This document shows, piece after piece, positions 52,425 through 60,641 of a stretch of 64,000 bases of DNA. The notes below the pieces were generated by a model that was not told where the DNA came from, did not search any database, and saw only the letters and a program-made list of their open reading frames with translations. The translations under genes and the position numbers were made by a program. Position 1 is the stretch's first letter, and every line of letters begins with the position of its first letter. Location: positions 248,001 to 312,000 of the forward strand of contig NZ_CANMRL010000005.1 of the NCBI RefSeq assembly GCF_947500255.1, read 5' to 3'. Origin of the DNA: an uncultured Psychroserpens sp. GTDB lineage: Bacteria; Bacteroidota; Bacteroidia; Flavobacteriales; Flavobacteriaceae.

Positions 52425-53930
52425 CTATTCGTTTCTTAATAATAATCTTACGTTAATAGTTGGATTGTCCATCATTTTATGAGGGAAACGATCACCAAAT
52501 GGCGCATGATTTAACGGTTCTATCCAAGTCTCAAGCTTACCAGACTTCACCTCCTTTAATGGGAGCTTGAAATCGACATGCACAATTGGGTTTTCGACAC
52601 AGTTAGGACATTTATCTACTTCAGACGGTTGGAAAAATGCTTTAGATGCTATTTTTTCGCCATCTTTTAATAAGTGTACACTAAAACTTCCTGGAATTTT
52701 AATACGATTAATCCCTTTAACACGTACATTAGCAATGTCTGTATCTACATGGAATTTTTCTGATGCTGCGACTGAACCTCTTCGTTTTGTTGTAAATGCT
52801 GCCATAGCTATTTCTTTTGTTTCTTTTGCAGGTGGATCATAATCAACATCTAAGTTTGCTATCGAATCTACAATCTTGACCGTGTTTAGATGCGGAGTGT
52901 TATTTGTGAATGGTGGTAAACTCTCCAAAACTGGTATTGTAAAAATATTTCGACTTTCAGTTGTTGTGATTGTAGATAACAAACCGTTTATATCTGTTGC
53001 ATGCATACTTTTTTGCCACTCCCAAAACATGCGATCTATATTACAGTGATAAAACCAAAAAATTGGGTCAAAAGCAGCAACATTTTGATCTGCCATTGTT
53101 GGTCCAGTAGCTACATGTCCTCCATCGTGAGCACTTATTGATGTATCATTTGGAGCACCTCCAAAAGCTTGACCTCCATGATAGTCTTCCCAATCTTGTT
53201 GTGTTTTTGCACGTGTAAAATCTGTTAAAACATCATATTGCTTAAATAAGCTTTCCATTGTTTTAACAGAATTTCGTTGGGTTACATAGCCTTTTTTATA
53301 GTTGCTGTTTAGATCTTCGGGTAATGTATAATTTGCAAAGGGTTCCTGATTTAAAATATCTGGAAAATCATTAAAAAGATCCCAATATGGTAATGTTACA
53401 TCTTCACATCCTGGAATTGTTCGTAATGCATTTTCAAAACTATATAAGTAAGCACGATGCCATGGATTATATCCAGGAATATGATGCATACAATATGCAT
53501 TAGGAAGACCATGATAACCTGCTTGTATAAAATATCCATTTGGATCATTTGTTTTTAGTTTCATAACACCCGAAAATGCTTTTTTGAGAGTAGCTATTTC
53601 ACCTGAAGACAAAGAACTAACATCTTTTCTGACACGCGTTGCTGACGCTGTTGCCATCATTTTAAGTCTGCTTGATTCTTTTGATGGTGTTCCTTTTGGG
53701 TAATTATTGGTCATCCAATCTAAAAATGTTTGCACTTGACTTTTAGGCCATGGATGTTTTGGTGGCATATTACCTGCTGCTAATTGCCCATAAATGCCTG
53801 GCGCATTAGATTTTACCGAATCATAGTCATTTAAAAGTATGCCATGAGGTGACATATGATCAATATCGGTTTGCGTAAACATATCTCGGATGCCTCCATA
53901 CCATGTTGGTGCTGCGGTTGAATTACTCAT
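52425..53930 (-). CDS. Tyrosinase/polyphenol oxidase family protein
   Basis: The 501-residue protein has a type 3 copper centre: CuA ligands His140, His149 and His158 (AGYHGLP, CMHHIPGYNPWHRAYL, with Cys147 placed for a Cys-His thioether) and CuB ligands His268, His272 and His295 (AHDGGHVATG, FDPIFWFYHCNIDRMFW). It should oxidise phenols to quinones. Residues ~10-80 form an N-terminal domain resembling a cytochrome-c-like fold without CxxCH (AAGNMPPKHPWPKSQVQTFLDWM). After the core (about 330) comes a beta domain with CPNC. No signal peptide is seen. Second in the cluster after the patatin gene (92 bp). Confidence 0.9.
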   Translation of the reverse strand: MSNSTAAPTWYGGIRDMFTQTDIDHMSPHGILLNDYDSVKSNAPGIYGQLAAGNMPPKHPWPKSQVQTFLDWMTNNYPKGTPSKESSRLKMMATASATRVRKDVSSLSSGEIATLKKAFSGVMKLKTNDPNGYFIQAGYHGLPNAYCMHHIPGYNPWHRAYLYSFENALRTIPGCEDVTLPYWDLFNDFPDILNQEPFANYTLPEDLNSNYKKGYVTQRNSVKTMESLFKQYDVLTDFTRAKTQQDWEDYHGGQAFGGAPNDTSISAHDGGHVATGPTMADQNVAAFDPIFWFYHCNIDRMFWEWQKSMHATDINGLLSTITTTESRNIFTIPVLESLPPFTNNTPHLNTVKIVDSIANLDVDYDPPAKETKEIAMAAFTTKRRGSVAASEKFHVDTDIANVRVKGINRIKIPGSFSVHLLKDGEKIASKAFFQPSEVDKCPNCVENPIVHVDFKLPLKEVKSGKLETWIEPLNHAPFGDRFPHKMMDNPTINVRLLLRNE

Positions 53931-54022
53931 AATTTAGTGTGTTTAGATTGGTTAATTTTTTAATACACTAAAATTATATATTACTTGTAGCTTATTTATG
54001 CGTATAAATACCTGTTTTATAA

Positions 54023-55714
54023 TTATTTAAGCTTATTAACCAACCATAATGGTTGATCATTAAAAGCTTTCCAGTCTTTTTCCAAGGCCTTATACAATTT
54101 ATCTATTTCAGTAAAATCATTAACACCGCTATTTGTATCAGCTTTTAGCTTTAGGATATAATCCATAAGTTCATAACATACCGTAAACTGTCCGCAAGCA
54201 ATTAAAGTTTCCATACGGTTTTTAGCAATATCGGTTTTGTCCCACCATAGTGTTGTAGGTGTTTCAGATGCCGTTAAACATACACTTTCCAGGCCTTTAC
54301 TAGGTTTTGGCTGTATTTGGTCATTATAGTTTGCACCTTTACTATAAGGTGTGTCTTGTCCATTTAATTTGTAAACTGTTGCCGTTACACGTCTATTATT
54401 CAATTCAGCCTTAGAATAGAATAAATCATAATTTAAGCGCCTCATTTGTTTTAAAAAGACATCATTTATCATTTTCATAGCAGAAGTTAAGCGATCTGTT
54501 AACATGCGTTGTATTAAACCAATATCTAATTTTTGAAATGTCAAAATATCATCCAATAAAGGCTCAGGAACATTCTTTTTAAACAGCGATTTTAATCGTG
54601 ACAGCACAGATGCTTTTATCACCGAAGCAACTAATCCGAAAACAGTTAGAAGTAAACCTATACCCATTATAGCACTACCTAAAACATATAATCCAGTATA
54701 GGCTGTAGGTCCAAAAACTTGCATATTGTTTAAAAGTATAAGTAATAAACCAATGAGGAATGTAATCCAATACAAAGGCTTTATGGTAAAGTATTGTAAT
54801 ATTTTATTTATTACCCGTTTAACCGTTGAAGTTTTTCCAACTGTAGAAGTGTCTTGCTGCCATGGTTTCATTTTATAACTCCCAACATCATTAACTATTA
54901 TTAGATCTAGACCATCAGGCATACGTTCATTAATCAACATCATACTACCTATACCCTGATTGTCTGCAATTCCACCATCCATGATGCCTACGCCATCAAT
55001 AAATCGATCTAATTCTTTTAAGTTTTTATAGTCTGACGCATTGTGATTTTCAAAATAGTCATCTGGAAATACTAACGGTTCAAATCCAACAGGGAAACAG
55101 GACGAAGATGCTATAACATCACCTAACTTTACCTGATTACGCAATGCATTAACTTCCTTTTGAAAACTCTTATATAATGGATTATTGCCAAAATAACCTC
55201 GGTTTTGAAAACGATAAGTCAGTCCAAACGAAAAGTCGGTCGCATTAAAACATACTTGTTCTAATTGTTTAATATCATCTTTTTCAAATTCCTGAAACTG
55301 ACCTTCAAATAGAGGCATTTCAGCATAAGTTAAGGCAAAGGCATTAATTAGTGAACGCTTTTTGTAAGCATGTTTTTTCCAAACAGCATCATCTTCTAAT
55401 TTTGCAATTGCAGTTTCTAAGAGTGAGTCATTTTCTGGAGTAAATGTATTGTAGAAGTGTTTAAAAAAAGTTTTAAAGTCATAGTTTGGATCTTGAACAG
55501 CTTTGGCATAGCCTACACCTGCTAAGGTTCCTCCACTAACCGTACTTAATGCTCTTACCGAATCTAATAAAGGAGCATTCTTATATGATGCTTGATCAAG
55601 ATAAGACAACACACCCAAAGCAAAAAAAGTGGCGCGATAACCTCCTCCACTGAAACATAGTCCAATGGTTTCAAATGGTTTTAAAGGTCTATTTTTTTCT
55701 AGTTCTTCAGACAT
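54023..55714 (-). CDS. Patatin-like phospholipase with two internal membrane helices
   Basis: The 563-residue protein, from the ATG at 55714 (TTG would add two residues), has a patatin hydrolase core: the oxyanion loop GLCFSGGGYRATFFALG, the nucleophile motif TVSGGTLAGVGY and the catalytic Asp in MDGGIADNQG. Between about residues 310 and 365 two membrane helices (PLYWITFLIGLLLILL and YVLGSAIMGIGLLLTVFGLV) interrupt the chain; a helical C-terminal domain follows. It is a membrane-bound acyl hydrolase acting on lipids. It lies upstream of the tyrosinase operon with 92 bp between, so it is either its first gene or separately expressed. Confidence 0.88.
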   Translation of the reverse strand: MSEELEKNRPLKPFETIGLCFSGGGYRATFFALGVLSYLDQASYKNAPLLDSVRALSTVSGGTLAGVGYAKAVQDPNYDFKTFFKHFYNTFTPENDSLLETAIAKLEDDAVWKKHAYKKRSLINAFALTYAEMPLFEGQFQEFEKDDIKQLEQVCFNATDFSFGLTYRFQNRGYFGNNPLYKSFQKEVNALRNQVKLGDVIASSSCFPVGFEPLVFPDDYFENHNASDYKNLKELDRFIDGVGIMDGGIADNQGIGSMMLINERMPDGLDLIIVNDVGSYKMKPWQQDTSTVGKTSTVKRVINKILQYFTIKPLYWITFLIGLLLILLNNMQVFGPTAYTGLYVLGSAIMGIGLLLTVFGLVASVIKASVLSRLKSLFKKNVPEPLLDDILTFQKLDIGLIQRMLTDRLTSAMKMINDVFLKQMRRLNYDLFYSKAELNNRRVTATVYKLNGQDTPYSKGANYNDQIQPKPSKGLESVCLTASETPTTLWWDKTDIAKNRMETLIACGQFTVCYELMDYILKLKADTNSGVNDFTEIDKLYKALEKDWKAFNDQPLWLVNKLK

Positions 55715-55901
55715 GTGCAATGAAAATGTTTAGTTCTATAAATATAAGTATTTATTAATCCATATCTATACGTACAATTACCTGATTATTTAAAGTGAAA
55801 TGAAATTGTTAAATGTTAGTAACTCTAACAATACATTAACAGAATTGACGTTAAATTTATTTAAATTCGCCATGCAAAAATTAGTGCTATTATTCTATTA
55901 T

Positions 55902-56816
55902 ATGAAATCATTTTTCAGTTGTTTTCTTATTCTGATATCTGTTAGTCTATTTGCTCAAAAAAAACCTGAGTTTAAATTATTAGATCTTTCAGAATTAAAT
56001 TTTATAACAAGTATTGATTCAGTAAAAACTGAAGTTGTTAAAGAGAAAGATACTCTTATCCCTATAGATATTAAAGCAGAGTATTGGAATCATACAGTCT
56101 ATAATCCATATAAAAATGTGGAGGTTACATTTCCGCTGAGGCTTAATTTTAAAGATTCCACCTACTTCTCTCCTATTGGGAAAGAAAAAGTGGTAACGTC
56201 ACGCTATGGATGGAGACGTGGACGACCGCACAAGGGAATAGATATAGATTTGGTAACTGGAGATAGTCTTTTTGCTATGTTTGATGGTATTGTACGCATG
56301 TCTAGATATAGTAGAGGTCATGGAAAAACAGTTGTGCTAAGGCATTACAACGGATTAGAAACAGTTTACGCACATTTATCTGCTTATGGCGTAAAAGAAA
56401 ATGATACGATAGTTCGCGGACAGTACTTAGGAAAAGGGGGCGTTTCTGGAAATGCAAGAGGTAGCCACTTACATTTAGTTGTGAATTACAAAGGTGTATC
56501 TATTAACCCTGAGTATTTATTCGAATTTAACGACCATAACAAAATACGATCTAAAGAACTATGGATCACTAGAAAATGGACACGCCCAATTGCACATAAT
56601 TCTAAACGTCAAAGCAAAATAATTCCTTTGCTTTCTGAAGAAGAGGCTATCGCTAGTTTAATAAAGCAACAGTCTATTTATACCGTTAAACCTGGTGACA
56701 CACTATCTAGAATCTCAAGGCGAAATAATGTTAGTATCGCATCACTTTGCAAAACTAATGCCATCAAAAGAAATGCTGTGATTCGTGTTGGTCAAAAATT
56801 AGTGATCGAAAAATAA
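55902..56816 (+). CDS. Secreted M23 peptidase with C-terminal LysM
   Basis: The 304-residue protein starts at the ATG of a good signal peptide (MKSFFSCFLILISVSLFAQ); the frame extends 34 codons upstream without homology. The LytM/M23 domain has its zinc site in RPHKGIDIDL (His and Asp) and SHLHLVV (His); the preceding TSRYGWRRGRPH is the usual entry. Residues ~258-304 form one LysM (YTVKPGDTLSRISRRNNVSIASLC...RVGQKLVI) for peptidoglycan binding. It should cut peptide cross-links in the cell wall. It stands alone, divergent from the patatin gene. Confidence 0.92.
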   Translation: MKSFFSCFLILISVSLFAQKKPEFKLLDLSELNFITSIDSVKTEVVKEKDTLIPIDIKAEYWNHTVYNPYKNVEVTFPLRLNFKDSTYFSPIGKEKVVTSRYGWRRGRPHKGIDIDLVTGDSLFAMFDGIVRMSRYSRGHGKTVVLRHYNGLETVYAHLSAYGVKENDTIVRGQYLGKGGVSGNARGSHLHLVVNYKGVSINPEYLFEFNDHNKIRSKELWITRKWTRPIAHNSKRQSKIIPLLSEEEAIASLIKQQSIYTVKPGDTLSRISRRNNVSIASLCKTNAIKRNAVIRVGQKLVIEK

Positions 56817-57019
56817 TAGTCTTCATATCTTATCACTTACATCAATTAATTGATTTAGAATTCAAGTACAAATACGTAGTACACAATTACTGATATGGAT
56901 TTGAAATTCAGGTATTTGTACTCAATTTTCAGGAATGTGTTTGCTATAATTTTACAGTATTGTTAGCGTCAAACTTTATAAGCTAGCAATTGTATTATTA
57001 ATCTTTAAATCATTTTATT

Positions 57020-57634
57020 ATGGAAAATTTAAGCACAGTATTTGAAAATCCTGCATCAAACGCGACAGGAGCTGCAACAGATGGTGTAGCAGTAAATGCT
57101 TACGGACAAGGTCAATGTTCTGGCGTAACTTACACAGTGCCAGCGCATGGTGACATTAAAGTTGACTTCAAATTGAAGTTGCAATGTGTAACACCAGAGA
57201 ATGTGAAAGCACTAGACCAACTAATTAGAGGTATGTTGACTGCATCATACCAAAAGAAGTATGATCAATTAACTAAAGAAAGTAAAAGTGGAGGTTATGG
57301 ATTCTTCTTGTTTTTCTCTGCTGGAGGTGGTAAAACATCTTACTCACAAACGACACATACTATGGAATCTTATGGATTAGATAGAGCACAGCAAACAAAG
57401 ATTATTGATGCCATGATTAAAATGGCAAATCAATGGAACACATTCTCTTACAAAGGAGAAATTTCTAATACTGAGTATGATTATTCAGTGTCAGGTAGTT
57501 TATTTGCTATTGTGATGGATGCAACCATCCAAAAAGGAGAACAACATACACAACTAAGGTTCTTAGGTCCTAACGTACACTTGAAAGGTAATGATGGAAC
57601 GTCTTCTTTACCTTCAACAGGTAAGCTGTATTAA
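57020..57634 (+). CDS. Unrecognised soluble protein with a Gly/aromatic central segment
   Basis: The 204-residue protein has no signal peptide (MENLSTVFENPASNATGAATDGVAVNA). The middle carries GGYGFFLFFSAGGGKTSYSQ, a hydrophobic, Gly-flanked stretch that could be a fold-core hairpin or a membrane-inserting loop as in small pore-formers. The rest is strand-rich (GVTYTVPAHGDIKVDFKLKLQC, YDYSVSGSLFAIVMDATIQ) with one helix (TKIIDAMIKMANQW). I do not recognise it. A TTTG at 56940-56943 with a TATTGTTA (56959-56966) is a poor promoter match. A strong terminator closes the gene, which appears to be monocistronic. Confidence 0.65.
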   Translation: MENLSTVFENPASNATGAATDGVAVNAYGQGQCSGVTYTVPAHGDIKVDFKLKLQCVTPENVKALDQLIRGMLTASYQKKYDQLTKESKSGGYGFFLFFSAGGGKTSYSQTTHTMESYGLDRAQQTKIIDAMIKMANQWNTFSYKGEISNTEYDYSVSGSLFAIVMDATIQKGEQHTQLRFLGPNVHLKGNDGTSSLPSTGKLY

Positions 57635-57673
57635 TACATTAAAACTCTCTTTTCTTAATAACTAGCTCATAAT

Positions 57674-57706
57674 AAGCGAAGCACTAATAAAGTGCTTCGC
57701 TTTTTT
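57674..57706 (+). terminator. Rho-independent terminator after the 204-residue protein
   Basis: AAGCGAAGCACT (57674-57685) pairs with AGTGCTTCGCTT (57691-57702) around AATAA and runs into TTTTTT. It also lies 17 bp before the converging minus-strand gene. Confidence 0.9.
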
Positions 57707-57718
57707 AGCATCTATCTT

Positions 57719-58633
57719 TTAGAAATGAAACTTGATGTATATGTCTTTTGAAACTAAATGTCGCTTTTGATTAGTTGTTGAAAGCGCTAAATTCTGATCT
57801 TCAGCATTAGTAGTTGTACTTGTAAGCAGAAATAAATCTTGCATGTTTTCTGGACGTTCCATAATGATGAAATGACCAATATCTACAAGTCTAAATCCGA
57901 TACTCATGTTAGGGAAATTTTCAAACTGAAATTGGAAACCTGTACTTAATTGCCATGTAAAAGGTGTGGTTCTCGTAATTTCTGGTGCAATAATTCCTGG
58001 ACCAAAAGTGTTATCCTGACTAGTAGTATCATTCTTAAGATGCATTGTAAGCAACACATTAAAGATTTGTGAGTCCAGTTTTATAAAGGATAGCCCTACT
58101 CCAATTCCCGTTTCAAACAACATTACAGTAGATCTATTAATGTCTATTTTAAACAATTTAAAAGCAGTAAATAACGAAAGTGATGTAGAGCTAATCTTGG
58201 TGTTTTGCATGAAAACTCCAGTTGTAGATAACAATAGGTTATTAGATATAACTTGCTTTTCTTGACTGAACTGCAATGATGACTTATATGTATAACTGTT
58301 TCTTCGTTGCATCACTAATCCCAATGAAATTCTTGGCTGTAGTGCGTATGTAAGTTCTAACCCATAATACCCTAAATTTGATAAGTTTTGTCTAGAGCTT
58401 AGTTTCTCTGAAAAAATGATCTGATCTTGTGGATTACTTGGAAAACTAGAAATAGTAAAACTATGGTCTCCTTTAATGGTTGGAAATGAAAGTCCGTAAT
58501 CAATTGTAAATGACAAACGTGATGTCCAATCATCTCTGTATGATTGCGCTGTACTTGTATAAGTAAGTAGAAGTATACAACAGATCAAGTAACAGCGAAA
58601 ATATAAAACGGATAATTGATGTCGACATAACAT
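57719..58633 (-). CDS. Exported beta-barrel-like outer membrane protein, unknown function
   Basis: From the ATG at 58633 the protein has 304 residues with a signal peptide (YLICCILLLTYTSTAQ). The mature part alternates short amphipathic strands (RLSFTIDYGLSFPTIKGD, YYGLELTYALQPRISLGLVMQRRNSY, FQFENFPNMSIGFRLVDIG) and ends HLVSKDIYIKFHF, with the terminal aromatic residue common in outer membrane barrels. I read it as a small porin-like or T9SS-linked barrel of unknown role. A GTG start (58690) would add 19 residues and spoil the signal. It lies 136 bp downstream of the dioxygenase-like paralogue on the same strand. Confidence 0.68.
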   Translation of the reverse strand: MLCRHQLSVLYFRCYLICCILLLTYTSTAQSYRDDWTSRLSFTIDYGLSFPTIKGDHSFTISSFPSNPQDQIIFSEKLSSRQNLSNLGYYGLELTYALQPRISLGLVMQRRNSYTYKSSLQFSQEKQVISNNLLLSTTGVFMQNTKISSTSLSLFTAFKLFKIDINRSTVMLFETGIGVGLSFIKLDSQIFNVLLTMHLKNDTTSQDNTFGPGIIAPEITRTTPFTWQLSTGFQFQFENFPNMSIGFRLVDIGHFIIMERPENMQDLFLLTSTTTNAEDQNLALSTTNQKRHLVSKDIYIKFHF

Positions 58634-58769
58634 GGTATACAAGATTTCTATTATTAAATTAATAGACAATCTAGTAAATTCACCTATCACATTTACAAGT
58701 ACTTATACCTGTTTTTCTAAAGTATTGATAGCAGAAATAAAATTAAAATTTTTAGGAAAAGACCTTGAA

Positions 58770-59399
58770 TTATTTCGAGGTTTCAATATCAGTTTGAAGT
58801 ACTATATCTTTTTGAACTACAAACATATTACCTTCTTTCTTAAGTTTAAGAATTCTAGTAGGATCTCCTTTTTTAGCCATTCTTTTTCGGCATAACTTTG
58901 TTAGTAACGGATCTTCATCAAAAAGAAAGCTAGCAATTTCATATTCCGATTTAGATGCTTCTTTTACTGTTGGAAATAGTTGCTGCATTTGATTGTAACG
59001 TCTGTCGTTTCCTGGAACATAAGTGTAAAAAGTATAGTGTCCATCGGCATCAGTTTTAATCCAACCTCTATTATGTACATAACGTTTTCCATTCGCCTCT
59101 CTCAAATCAAAATCTCCATGTTCATCAGCTTGTTCAATAAATAGAATTACATCCGTTGCTGGTGTAACTCCATCACTCTTATATATAGTACCTGAAACTT
59201 TAAGCTTATTTTGTTTTGATTCAAAACCCGGAATAGTATCTGTGTTATTCAATTTAAACTCTGAATAGTCGTATAAAGGGTGACGTTCTAGATAATCGGT
59301 AGAATTACTTTGCAAATCAGTCGTAGTTTCTTGAGCATAAATTGTATAATTCATACTTAAGAAAAGGCTAAAGTAAATTAGGATTATTGAATTTTTCAT
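58770..59399 (-). CDS. Intradiol-dioxygenase-fold protein without iron ligands
   Basis: Taken from the ATG at 59399, whose signal peptide (MKNSIILIYFSLFLSMNYTIYAQ) looks right, the protein has 209 residues. Its core is clearly related to the lipoprotein at 97-711: KVSGTIYK, ATDVILFIEQAD, WIKTDADGHYTFYTYVPG, LFDEDPLLT. The iron ligands are mostly gone: the Tyr of NGRY is Phe97, and the HxH pair is Gln140/Phe142 (QQLFPTVKE). Only a Tyr near residue 135 could still match. It is exported without a lipid anchor. I infer a non-catalytic binding role. Two palindromes lie upstream. Confidence 0.8.
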   Translation of the reverse strand: MKNSIILIYFSLFLSMNYTIYAQETTTDLQSNSTDYLERHPLYDYSEFKLNNTDTIPGFESKQNKLKVSGTIYKSDGVTPATDVILFIEQADEHGDFDLREANGKRYVHNRGWIKTDADGHYTFYTYVPGNDRRYNQMQQLFPTVKEASKSEYEIASFLFDEDPLLTKLCRKRMAKKGDPTRILKLKKEGNMFVVQKDIVLQTDIETSK

Positions 59400-59475
59400 G
59401 AGGTTAAGCATTTTAGATTTACTCAAAATTGAAGGATTTATATCGTAAACCATTAAAAATCACATGAATGTTCAA

Positions 59476-59520
59476 ATTTCACGATGAAATGTACTTAGAC
59501 GTAAAATATATCGATGAAAT
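59476..59520. promoter_or_regulatory. Repeated CGATGAAATGT motif, one copy palindromic
   Basis: CGATGAAATGT occurs twice 30 bp apart (59482-59492 and 59512-59522). The first copy is part of a perfect 6-bp inverted repeat, ATTTCA-CGA-TGAAAT (59476-59490). A copy in the opposite direction, ATTTCATCG, lies at 59755-59763, nearer the divergent gene. The 518-bp divergent gap 59400-59917 is otherwise AT-rich with no gene. Operator function is inferred. Confidence 0.45.
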
Positions 59521-59766
59521 GTTCATAACAATCACATACAGAAGTATATATTATATGTAAAAAGAGGAGTTAAATATTGATTCCTAAAGGTTTAATCTTT
59601 AATTGCCTTGAAACAAATTAATTCTGAGTTAGCATGCTAATGAATTGATAATAATTAATGCAAAAACAAGTAGTAATTTAGTGAATTTAAAAGCAGATTT
59701 TTTTCTAAAATCTCTTCATAAATTGCCTGCAAGATCACAAAAAAGACAAAAAGTATTTCATCGTAT

Positions 59767-59827
59767 AAATATGCATTTTATCCAGTAAATAAGCAGTTTA
59801 TCCAAGAAATATGCATTTCATATGGTG
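59767..59827. repeat. Three tandem ~20-bp repeats upstream of the 150-residue gene
   Basis: The units AAATATGCATTTTATCCAGT (59767-59786), AAATAAGCAGTTTATCCAAG (59787-59806) and AAATATGCATTTCATATGGTG (59807-59827) are adjacent. Units 1 and 2 match at 16 of 20 positions. They end 30 bp before the -33 box, a suitable place for a multimeric regulator. Confidence 0.55.
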
Positions 59828-59857
59828 AAATAGTTTGCAAAAAAACCCAGAAATTAG

Positions 59858-59887
59858 TTGTTTTTTTTAATTAATTGTATAGATTTG
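59858..59887 (+). promoter_or_regulatory. Bacteroidota promoter of the 150-residue secreted protein
   Basis: TTG at 59858-59860 and TAGATTTG at 59880-59887 (exact TAnnTTTG) are separated by 19 bp, the usual spacing. The expected start is near 59893, giving a leader of about 25 nt that includes TCTAACGT (59892-59899). Confidence 0.6.
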
Positions 59888-59917
59888 CTTATCTAACGTT
59901 AATAAAAAACCCAAAAA

Positions 59918-60370
59918 ATGAAAACTAAACCTACTTTAATTATCGCTGTTTTTTTTCTGATGGTTAGCATCGGTTTTGCACAAAAAAAGAGTGCTCCAAT
60001 AAACATGATTAGTGGAAAAACGAGTATATCAAAATATCATAGTCATGAAGAATTAGGTAAAATGTCTAAAGGTGCTTTACTTAATCTGTATATTGAGCGT
60101 ATTGAAGTTATTGTAAATATTCTACCAAATATTGCATTTGCTACAAAACCTGGTGTAACTATGGAATCTTTGGGAATACCTGAAACTAAAGAAAATAAAA
60201 AGGCCTTAGAAGATAACAGAGAAGCTTCTGTAGATTATTTTGATAGTACTGTAGAATTTCAGAAAAAAATATTACCGTATTCAGATACGCGTGATTTGAT
60301 TGCTGCAATTATGTTTTATGAGGAAACATTGAAATCTTTGCATACTTACAACGATTATAAAACAGATTAG
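59918..60370 (+). CDS. Small secreted hypothetical protein
   Basis: The 150-residue protein has a clear signal peptide (LIIAVFFLMVSIGFAQ). The mature part is helical (GKMSKGALLNLYIERIEVIVNILPNIAF, RDLIAAIMFYEETLKSLH) with a loop that contains GVTMESLGIPETKENKKALED. I do not recognise the family. It has its own promoter (59858-59887) and terminator (60396-60426). Its leader shares TCTAACGT with the leader of the following beta-helix gene, so the two may be expressed together. Confidence 0.7.
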   Translation: MKTKPTLIIAVFFLMVSIGFAQKKSAPINMISGKTSISKYHSHEELGKMSKGALLNLYIERIEVIVNILPNIAFATKPGVTMESLGIPETKENKKALEDNREASVDYFDSTVEFQKKILPYSDTRDLIAAIMFYEETLKSLHTYNDYKTD

Positions 60371-60395
60371 CCTTAGTTAGTATTTTAAAAATAGT

Positions 60396-60426
60396 AAACC
60401 TCAACATAATGTTGAGGTTTTTTTTA
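60396..60426 (+). terminator. Rho-independent terminator after the small secreted protein
   Basis: AAACCTCAACAT (60396-60407) and ATGTTGAGGTTT (60409-60420) form a 12-bp perfect inverted repeat with a one-base centre, in practice a tight hairpin, followed by TTTTTT. Confidence 0.88.
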
Positions 60427-60559
60427 TATAATTTCTTACAAATATTAAATCACTGATTTTGCGTTTGTTACCATAATTCAGCAATTAGCTTTCTTATAAT
60501 TGTATTTTTGTAAGAAAAATAATACGTGATATCAAATATTGTGTATTTCGTCGATATTT

Positions 60560-60591
60560 TTTGCATTTCATAAGTATTGTTCATATGTTTG
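60560..60591 (+). promoter_or_regulatory. Bacteroidota promoter of the beta-helix gene
   Basis: TTTG (60560-60563) and TATGTTTG (60584-60591, exact TAnnTTTG) are 20 bp apart. The start would be near 60597, leaving a ~45-nt leader with TCTAACGT at 60617-60624. The rest of the 271-bp gap holds only the terminator of the preceding gene. Confidence 0.6.
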
Positions 60592-60641
60592 GTACATATA
60601 ATTTAGCGCCCACTTGTCTAACGTAAACGAATTTAACCGCT

